A DNA stretch of 53,234 nucleotides from Candidatus Humimonas hydrogenitrophica. GTDB lineage: Bacteria > Gemmatimonadota > Gemmatimonadetes > Palauibacterales > Palauibacteraceae. Position 1 is the stretch's first letter, and each line of letters opens with the position of its first letter. The notes beneath the pieces are model-generated. The model did not search any database. It was not told the DNA's origin and saw only the letters and a list, made by a program, of their open reading frames with translations. The position numbers were made by a program, and so were the translations under genes. This document shows positions 48,350 to 53,234 of the stretch, piece by piece. The stretch is from assembly GCA_947581615.1 (NCBI GenBank), contig CANPVD010000073.1:1-53234 (forward strand), in the 5' to 3' direction.

Positions 48350-49380
48350 CCGATCCGCTGCCCATCGATTTGCGCTCCGACACGGTCACGCGTCCCACGC
48401 CCGAGATGCGCCGCGCCATGGCTGAGGCCGAGGTCGGCGATGACGTGCTCGACAAGGACCCGACCGCTGCGCGGCTCGAGCGACGCGTGGCGGATCTGCT
48501 CGGCAAGGAGGCGGCGCTGTTCTTCCCCTCGGGCACACAGGCCAACCAGGCGGCCCTCCTGCTGCACGGCCGGTCCGGGACCGAGGCCGTGTGCGAGGCG
48601 GAAGCGCACCTGTTCCACTACGAGTATGCCGACGCGGCCTTCCTGTCGGGCATGCAGCTCCGGACGGTGGCCACGGAGCGGGGGCACCCGGGCCGCCAGG
48701 CCTACGACGCGGCCATCCGACCCGGAGACCCGCATCATCCCCTGACCAGCGTCCTGTGCGTCGAGAACACCCACAACCTGCACGGCGGCGTGGTGGTCCC
48801 GCTCGAGGCGCTGCGGGAGGTGAAGCGGCTCGGCGAGGAGCGCGGGCTCCCGGTTCACATGGATGGAGCCCGGCTGTGGAACGCGGCGGCGGCCGGCGGC
48901 GCCTCGCTGGAGGAATACGCGGCCTGCGCCGACACGGTCATGGTCTCTCTCTCCAAGGGGCTCGGCTGTCCGGTGGGATCGATGCTGGCCGGATCGCGGG
49001 AGGCGATCGACGAGGCCTGGCGAGTGCGAAAGCGTCTGGGTGGCGGCATGCGCCAGGTCGGGATCCTGGCGGCGGCCGGGCTTTGGGCGCTGGACCACCA
49101 CCTGGACCGGCTCCCCGAGGATCACGCCCGGGCCCGGCGGCTGGCCGAGGGATGCGCGCGGATCGACGGGCTCCGCCCGGACGCGCCGGAGACGAACATC
49201 CTCATGATCCACCTGGAACATCCCGCCCCGGAGCCGGCCGAGCTCTCGCGTCGTCTCGAGGATCGCGGCGTCCTCATATCGCCGGAGGGGCCCGGTCGCT
49301 TGCGGGCGGTGACTCACCTCGACGTGGACGACGCCGGGATCGACCGGGCGCTCGAGGCGCTTCGGGCCGCGGCGGCCTGA
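48346..49380 (+). CDS. L-threonine aldolase (low-specificity type)
   Basis: A 344-residue fold-type I PLP enzyme that cleaves threonine or allo-threonine to glycine and acetaldehyde. It begins IDLRSDTVTRPTPEMRRAMAEAEVGDDVLDKDPTAARLERRVADLLGKEAALFFPSGTQANQAALL. The PLP Lys is Lys204 in MVSLSKGLGCPVGSML. CEAEAHLFHYEYADAAFLSG has the His that stacks on PLP, and VHMDGARLWNAAAAGG has the Asp. GTG start 48346 overlaps the zinc-ribbon gene. Its product glycine is a one-carbon precursor; no further pathway link is visible. Confidence 0.92.
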   Translation: MTDPLPIDLRSDTVTRPTPEMRRAMAEAEVGDDVLDKDPTAARLERRVADLLGKEAALFFPSGTQANQAALLLHGRSGTEAVCEAEAHLFHYEYADAAFLSGMQLRTVATERGHPGRQAYDAAIRPGDPHHPLTSVLCVENTHNLHGGVVVPLEALREVKRLGEERGLPVHMDGARLWNAAAAGGASLEEYAACADTVMVSLSKGLGCPVGSMLAGSREAIDEAWRVRKRLGGGMRQVGILAAAGLWALDHHLDRLPEDHARARRLAEGCARIDGLRPDAPETNILMIHLEHPAPEPAELSRRLEDRGVLISPEGPGRLRAVTHLDVDDAGIDRALEALRAAAA

Positions 49381-49543
49381 CGCGCGACGCGTCCCCGGTT
49401 CGGCCTCCCCGGCCCGGGCCGCGATGCGCCCGGGAGCGGTCACGGCGGAGGAGGGCTTCCCGATCGCGCGATGAGGCCCGCGTGAGGCCGCCTCGGACCG
49501 TGTCGACGGGTCGGACCGGACGTCCGCGGCGGACCCGAACAAA

Positions 49544-49572
49544 TTGCGAAGGGTCCCCCGGCGGAGTATACT
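49544..49572 (+). promoter_or_regulatory. recA promoter
   Basis: -35 TTGCGA (49544-49549), a spacer of exactly 17 nt and -10 TATACT (49567-49572), about 52 nt before the ATG. GAAC at 49538-49541 precedes the -35, but no GTTC partner at the 4-nt spacing of a Gram-positive-type LexA box is present; no SOS box of any known form was recognised. Confidence 0.78.
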
Positions 49573-49624
49573 CGAGATCCGCGCTGGACGCCGCACGAAC
49601 GAGAGGAAGAGGCAGGGAGCTTCG

Positions 49625-51994
49625 ATGGCGGTAGAGATGACGGACGAAAAGAAGAAGGCGCTCGACGTGGCGATCAACCAGATCGAGCGCCAGCACGGCA
49701 AGGGCGCCATCATGCGGCTCGGGGCCGAAGGGGCGCGCGTGAAGACGGAGGCCATCTCGACGGGCGCCCTCAACCTGGACCACGCCGTCGGCATCGGGGG
49801 GGTTCCGCGGGGCCGCGTCACAGAGATCTACGGCCCGGAGTCCTCCGGTAAGACGACGCTCACCCTGCACGTGATCGCCAACGCGCAGAAGGGCGGGGGC
49901 GTGGCGGCCTTCATCGACGCCGAGCACGCCCTGGACGTCCAGTACGCGGAGAAGCTGGGCGTGGACACGGAGAACCTCCTCGTCTCCCAGCCGGACACCG
50001 GGGAACAGGCGCTGGAGATCGCCGAGGTCCTGGTCCGGTCGGGGGCCCTGGACGTCGTCGTCGTCGACTCGGTGGCGGCGCTCGTGCCCCGCGCCGAGAT
50101 CGAGGGCGAGATGGGGGACGCGCACGTGGGGCTCCAGGCGCGGCTCATGTCGCAGGCGATGCGGAAGCTCACGGGGGCCATCGGCCGGTCCCGCACCGCC
50201 CTCATCTTCACCAACCAGATCCGGGAGAAGATCGGGGTCATGTTCGGCAACCCCGAGACGACCTCGGGCGGCCGGGCGCTCAAATTTTACGCCTCTCTGC
50301 GCCTCGACATCCGCCGCATCGCCTCCATCAAGGAGGGGAACGAGCAGGTGGGGAACCGGACGCGCGTGAAGGTCGTGAAGAACAAGTGCCTGGCGGCCGG
50401 GACGAAGGTGTTCGATCCCACCATGGGCGAGGTTCGGCGCATCGAGGAAATTGCGGCCACCGACGACCCGGTCGAGGTCGTGGGCGTCGACAAGCGGGGT
50501 CGGCTGGGCGCCCGGCACGTGTTGCGCCGATTCGACCAGGGAGAGGCCGAGGTGACCGGTCTTCGGCTCCGCGATGGCACGGAGCTGTGGGTCACGCCCG
50601 ACCACGAGGTCATGACGGACGACGGGTGGCGCCAGGCGGGCCATCTCGATGTGGGCGATCGCGTGGCTCGGCCGCGGCGGGCCTTCGGTTTTGGAGACGA
50701 GGAGCCCGTCACGCCCGCCGCAGCGCGCCTCCTGGGCTACCTGATCGGCGATGGCTACGTGGGTGGCAAGACGCCGGTGACGTTCGTCAATACGTCGGAG
50801 GCACTGCGGGACGACGTCACTCGCATAGCCGCCGACCTGGGCTGCGTGTCGGAGCTCCGTGGACGCGGTTACGAGCTCGCGCTGTCCCACCGTCCTGGCG
50901 AGAAGAACGGTGTCCTGGAGCTCTGTCGCTGGGCCGGAATCCACGGCTGCCTCGCCTGGGAGAAGCGCATTCCCGCAGCCTTCTTTTCCGAAAACACCTC
51001 CGCGTGGGTCGTGGCGAACCTCGTGCAGGGCATCTGGGAATCCGACGGCCACCTGTCCCGCGAGCGGACGGGCGGGCTGCGGATCGGTTTCACGACGACC
51101 TCGGAACAGCTCGCGCACCAGCTCCACTGGATCTTGCTTCGTTGGGAGATCGGGAGCTCGGTGCGGGAGTACGATACGAGTCAGAAGCGGCCCGGCCTCG
51201 TGGACGGCCGGCGGATACAGCACCGCCGCCCGTGCTGGGAGGTCCACGTGTCCGGAATCGAGAACGTTACCCGGTTCGCGGAGGCGATTCCCACGTGGGG
51301 TCCAAAGGGCCGGGTGCTGGAAGAGCGTTTGAGCGACCCGGCGCTGGCGACACACCGGGGCTCGCAGCGGGCCTACCTGCCGGCGAATCAAGCGGAGCCC
51401 GTCCTGGAGTGGCTCAGGGATCAGGACGTTTCACCAGCACTGGCGGCCACTCTCGCGGGTGCGCCGGATCCAACCGGTGGACTGCGACAGGTGATCGGCA
51501 CCAGCAGGCCGCGTCGGGATCGAGTGCAGGCTCTGGCCGACGGCCTTCAGAGTGAGTTCCTCGCCGGCGTGCTCGAAGGACAACTGTGGTACGATCGAAT
51601 CGTGGAGGTGCTTCCGAGCCGTCGGGCGCACGTCTATGACGTCGAGGTCCCTGCCGATCACTCGTTCGTGGCGAGCGACGTGGTCGTGTCGAACTGCGCG
51701 CCTCCCTTCAAGCAGGCGGAGTTCGACATCATGTTCAACGAGGGGATCAGCAACGAGGGACTCCTCATCGATCTCGGCGAGGAGGCCGGCGTGGTGGACC
51801 GGGCCGGCGCCTGGTACTCGTACGGCGAGGACGTCCGGCTCGGCCAGGGCCGGGAGAACTCCAAGCAGTTCCTCAAGGAGAACCCGGACATCGCGGCCGA
51901 GATCGAGACGAAGATCAAGGACGAGCTCGGCCTCCGGAAGCCCGACGCGGCCTCCGGGGAGGACGAGGAGGTCGAGGCGGCGGAGGAGGACTGA
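49625..51994 (+). CDS. recA: RecA recombinase precursor containing an intein
   Basis: A 789-residue precursor; removal of the 436-residue intein gives a 353-residue RecA, normal length. N-extein residues 1-254: [10 protein letters not shown]..., Walker A GPESSGKT (about 70-77), [36 protein letters not shown] (Walker B and loop L1 start), [32 protein letters not shown] (loop L2). The intein enters between VKNK (254) and Cys255. The C-extein resumes [19 protein letters not shown] and ends in an acidic tail. RecA forms filaments on single-stranded DNA for recombination and LexA cleavage. The precursor would be inactive until spliced, because the intein splits the core. ATG at 49625 follows AGGGAG. 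RecX is encoded next. Confidence 0.97.
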   Translation: MAVEMTDEKKKALDVAINQIERQHGKGAIMRLGAEGARVKTEAISTGALNLDHAVGIGGVPRGRVTEIYGPESSGKTTLTLHVIANAQKGGGVAAFIDAEHALDVQYAEKLGVDTENLLVSQPDTGEQALEIAEVLVRSGALDVVVVDSVAALVPRAEIEGEMGDAHVGLQARLMSQAMRKLTGAIGRSRTALIFTNQIREKIGVMFGNPETTSGGRALKFYASLRLDIRRIASIKEGNEQVGNRTRVKVVKNKCLAAGTKVFDPTMGEVRRIEEIAATDDPVEVVGVDKRGRLGARHVLRRFDQGEAEVTGLRLRDGTELWVTPDHEVMTDDGWRQAGHLDVGDRVARPRRAFGFGDEEPVTPAAARLLGYLIGDGYVGGKTPVTFVNTSEALRDDVTRIAADLGCVSELRGRGYELALSHRPGEKNGVLELCRWAGIHGCLAWEKRIPAAFFSENTSAWVVANLVQGIWESDGHLSRERTGGLRIGFTTTSEQLAHQLHWILLRWEIGSSVREYDTSQKRPGLVDGRRIQHRRPCWEVHVSGIENVTRFAEAIPTWGPKGRVLEERLSDPALATHRGSQRAYLPANQAEPVLEWLRDQDVSPALAATLAGAPDPTGGLRQVIGTSRPRRDRVQALADGLQSEFLAGVLEGQLWYDRIVEVLPSRRAHVYDVEVPADHSFVASDVVVSNCAPPFKQAEFDIMFNEGISNEGLLIDLGEEAGVVDRAGAWYSYGEDVRLGQGRENSKQFLKENPDIAAEIETKIKDELGLRKPDAASGEDEEVEAAEED
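50387..51694 (+). other. RecA intein with LAGLIDADG homing endonuclease
   Basis: 436 residues from Cys1 to Asn436, followed by extein Cys. Block [12 protein letters not shown]. Block [12 protein letters not shown] with Thr70 and His73. Block [14 protein letters not shown] with Asp418 and His425. Block G: DVVVSN then C, where the penultimate residue is Ser435 instead of the common His. Endonuclease motifs: LLGYLIGDG (Asp122) and [11 protein letters not shown] (Asp220), both acidic residues kept. The insertion point (KNK/C) and the overall sequence (for example [34 protein letters not shown]) match the M. tuberculosis RecA intein closely, by memory rather than alignment; that one has 440 residues. 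Base use looks less GC-rich than the exteins. Confidence 0.95.
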
Positions 51995-52010
51995 GCCGGC
52001 CCGGCGACCC

Positions 52011-52490
52011 GTGACGACCGACGAGGCCCTGCGCGAGGAGGCCCTGCGGCGGGCCTTCCGCCACCTCTCGCATCGCCCTCGCACGCGGTCCGAGCTGGAG
52101 CGTCACCTGGTGCGCCGCGGCTACGACGACGCGCTCGTGGCGGCCACCCTGCGGCGATGCGAGGAGCTGGGGTACGTGGACGACCGCGCCTTCGCGGTCT
52201 CCTGGACCCTGGACCGGATCCGCCTCAAGCCGCGCGGAGTAGCCAGGATCCGCTTGGAGCTCCGGGAGAAGGGCGTGTCGGAGGAGGACGCGTGGGCGGG
52301 CATCCGCCACGCATTCGCCGAGGAAGGGATCGAGGAGCGAGACCTGCTCGAGCGCGCGGCCGAGAAGCGTTGGAGGGCCCGGCGCTCGGAGGACCCGCGG
52401 ACCGTCCGCCGCCGCCTGGCGGCCTACCTCGAGCGGCGCGGCTTTCCCTCCAACGACATCCGCGAGATCGTGGACCACCTGGTGCGGTAG
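52011..52490 (+). CDS. recX: RecX, regulator of RecA
   Basis: A 159-residue all-helical protein made of repeated three-helix units: ALRRAFRHLSHRPRTRSELERHLVRRGYDDALVAATLRRCEELGYVDDRAFAVSWTLDR, then LKPRGVARIRLELREKGVSEEDAWAGI. This is the RecX signature LxxRxRxxxELxxxLxxKG...LxxxGYxDDxxFAxxW. RecX binds along the groove of the RecA filament and limits its growth. The GTG start at 52011 is 16 nt after the recA stop, so both probably share the recA promoter. No stem is seen between them. Confidence 0.93.
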   Translation: MTTDEALREEALRRAFRHLSHRPRTRSELERHLVRRGYDDALVAATLRRCEELGYVDDRAFAVSWTLDRIRLKPRGVARIRLELREKGVSEEDAWAGIRHAFAEEGIEERDLLERAAEKRWRARRSEDPRTVRRRLAAYLERRGFPSNDIREIVDHLVR

Positions 52491-52730
52491 GCGGCGAGGA
52501 CACGTACGGCCACAGCGCTGAACGGAGCACCCGAGAGGTCGATGGCGTCTGCCATGCTACCGGAATTCTTCGGAGCGGCAGGTTCGACGTTCGCAGCGGG
52601 GCTCTCATCGAATGCTGGGGTGGTACACAGGGATAATCTACGACTCGCTCCTTGACAAAAAAAGAAATTTGAGCGAAATGCCGATTCCAGCGGTTACGGA
52701 GTTTGTGGAATCGTCGCCCGGGAGGAGACC
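52491..52730. other. Gene-free stretch with AT-rich promoter-like segment
   Basis: No gene is supported here. GC content falls, and TTGACA (52652-52657) followed by an A-run could be the -35 of the knottin-like gene; a matching -10 is poor (CGAAAT at 16 nt spacing). GATAAT (52632-52637) has no -35. Confidence 0.35.
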
Positions 52731-52949
52731 ATGCCCGAGCGCTTGATCGTAGCCATCTCCGCCGCGATTATGACCCTTTCGGGGTCGGCCTACCTGTTGT
52801 TGCCAGCTAACGTCCAGGCCGCTACCGCGTCTGCCGGGCTGTGCGACCAGAGTTGCCATTCGAATTCTGATTGCAGCGCTGATCCCCTGTGCTCGAAGTG
52901 CTCAGCGAATCCAAAGTCTCCCGCAAATGGCTCGTGTGGTGGCACATGA
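52731..52949 (+). CDS. Secreted six-cysteine peptide, knottin-like (potato carboxypeptidase inhibitor spacing)
   Basis: A 72-residue precursor. A signal peptide (LIVAISAAIMTLSGSAYLLLPANVQA) likely ends at Ala30, leaving about 42 residues with six Cys at 38, 42, 48, 54, 57 and 69. The spacing C-x3-C-x5-C-x5-C-x2-C equals that of potato carboxypeptidase inhibitor; only the last gap is longer (11 instead of 6). DCS before the fourth gap is also shared. GGGAGGAG 4 nt before the ATG strongly supports translation. Codon use (GTA, TTG, ATT, TCT, AAT) is much less GC-rich than the neighbours, a sign of transfer or weak selection. A peptidase-inhibitor or toxin role is inference; a simple Cys-rich envelope protein is the alternative. 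Confidence 0.72.
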   Translation: MPERLIVAISAAIMTLSGSAYLLLPANVQAATASAGLCDQSCHSNSDCSADPLCSKCSANPKSPANGSCGGT

Positions 52950-52961
52950 ACCTGACACATT

Positions 52962-52986
52962 TCCGGTCGCTGACGAGTTGACCGGA
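52962..52986 (+). terminator. Hairpin after the knottin-like gene
   Basis: TCCGGTC (52962-52968) pairs with GACCGGA (52980-52986), 11-nt loop, 12 nt after the stop. No T-run. Confidence 0.4.
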
Positions 52987-53003
52987 CCGAAGGTCGGGTC
53001 GGC

Positions 53004-53234
53004 TCATTCACTTTCTGTCGGGACGGTCGGGTGGGCCGGTCGGATCAATTTCAGAACGTAGCCGTGGGCGTCCTCGCCGCGTGCGCGGTGGTCACGACGG
53101 CCTTGGTTGCGCGTCACGAACTGACCTCTCGTCGGCGAGCTCCCGAGAATCCAGGTCGGTACCGAGTCGATGCCCGGACGCAGAAGACCGCGCAGGACGG
53201 GGGGCACCTGATCGGCAATCGACAAGCCGCCTTG
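53004..53234 (-). CDS. Hypothetical open frame running off the window edge
   Basis: A frame on the minus strand stays open from the right edge to 53004 (end ...AHGYVLKLIRPAHPTVPTESE). The segment SIADQVPPVLRGLLRPGIDSV and a later FVTRN could recall the start and the TRN motif of DUF5615/PIN-like toxin proteins, but the spacing is wrong and the remainder does not fit, so it could also be a decayed copy. No start can be assigned. Confidence 0.22.
   Translation of the reverse strand, partial: QGGLSIADQVPPVLRGLLRPGIDSVPTWILGSSPTRGQFVTRNQGRRDHRARGEDAHGYVLKLIRPAHPTVPTESE

Noticed and set aside
49530-49572. LexA (SOS) box in front of recA
   Set aside because: Only a lone GAAC is present; neither GAAC-N4-GTTC nor CTGT-N8-ACAG nor another known form is complete.
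53004-53225. DUF5615/PIN-like toxin gene at the right edge
   Set aside because: A few residues (ADQVPP, FVTRN) hint at it, but the conserved acidic residues and spacing are absent, so only a hypothetical frame is reported.
1-53234. tRNA, rRNA, CRISPR array or prophage
   Set aside because: No cloverleaf-like or rRNA-like segment, no regularly spaced short repeats and no phage structural, integrase or transposase gene was seen by eye. A tRNAscan and CRISPR search would settle this.

Overview
The window is a contiguous piece of a very GC-rich (around 70%) bacterial chromosome. The gene content suggests a member or close relative of the phylum Gemmatimonadota. It has a DUF2911 protein, a DUF5916/CBM9 outer-membrane protein, a secreted Tricorn-type protease, 6-bladed propeller lipoproteins, an ABC-permease/M1-peptidase fusion, many short lipoproteins and many GTG starts. 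There is no rRNA marker, so this assignment is inference. No tRNA, rRNA, CRISPR array, prophage or insertion sequence was seen.

Layout. 1-8727 is a leftward block of exported and periplasmic proteins: prolyl oligopeptidase (cut by the edge), amidohydrolase, TlpA-like lipoprotein, two small membrane proteins, propeller lipoprotein, Cdd1-type helix-hairpin-helix protein, NTF2-like lipoprotein and Tricorn-like protease. 8894-10210 is a rightward amino acid permease. 10232-14506 is leftward: a short lipoprotein, then a chain CDP-alcohol phosphatidyltransferase > APC permease > methyltransferase > RidA > NTF2-like protein. 14728-25960 is mixed: PLP decarboxylase, DUF1707/LiaF-like protein, DUF5916 protein, an oxidoreductase fragment behind a VIT-family transporter, DUF2911 protein, aldo/keto reductase, a membrane protein, a trans-sulfuration-type PLP enzyme and two small membrane proteins. 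26133-30787 is an ABC ATPase coupled to a permease/M1 fusion. 30839-33626 holds two divergent MscS channels, one coupled to a DUF481 outer-membrane protein. 33715-38279 holds a DUF4139 protein and the three-gene proton-translocating transhydrogenase operon (pnt). 38501-40966 holds dodecin, an unknown acidic protein, a DsbA-like lipoprotein and a zinc-ribbon membrane protein. 41047-44334 is a four-gene leftward operon in which every junction overlaps by 4 nt (AhpD/CMD-like, DoxX, O-methyltransferase, aromatic amino acid decarboxylase-like). 44565-49380 holds a UPF1-like helicase, D-aminoacyl-tRNA deacylase, two palindromic intergenic elements, a LOG-like protein, a zinc-ribbon protein and threonine aldolase. 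49625-52490 is recA, interrupted by a 436-residue intein, followed by recX. The right end (52491-53234) is visibly less GC-rich and encodes a small secreted six-cysteine peptide.

Most notable. (1) A full-length RecA intein at the same site as the Mycobacterium tuberculosis RecA intein, with both LAGLIDADG motifs but Ser instead of the usual penultimate His. (2) A secreted 72-residue peptide whose first five cysteine spacings equal those of potato carboxypeptidase inhibitor, a knottin. (3) Two about 160-bp palindrome-ended elements, the second covering the ribosome-binding site and start codon of the next gene. (4) BlaI/MecI-type operator palindromes in front of the aldo/keto reductase and in a gene-free stretch that could make a small RNA. 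(5) A recurring promoter form, TTG-N3, 17-18 nt, TAGCGT or a TAnnnT variant. (6) Twelve 4-nt start/stop overlaps, which show pervasive translational coupling and help fix many GTG and TTG starts.
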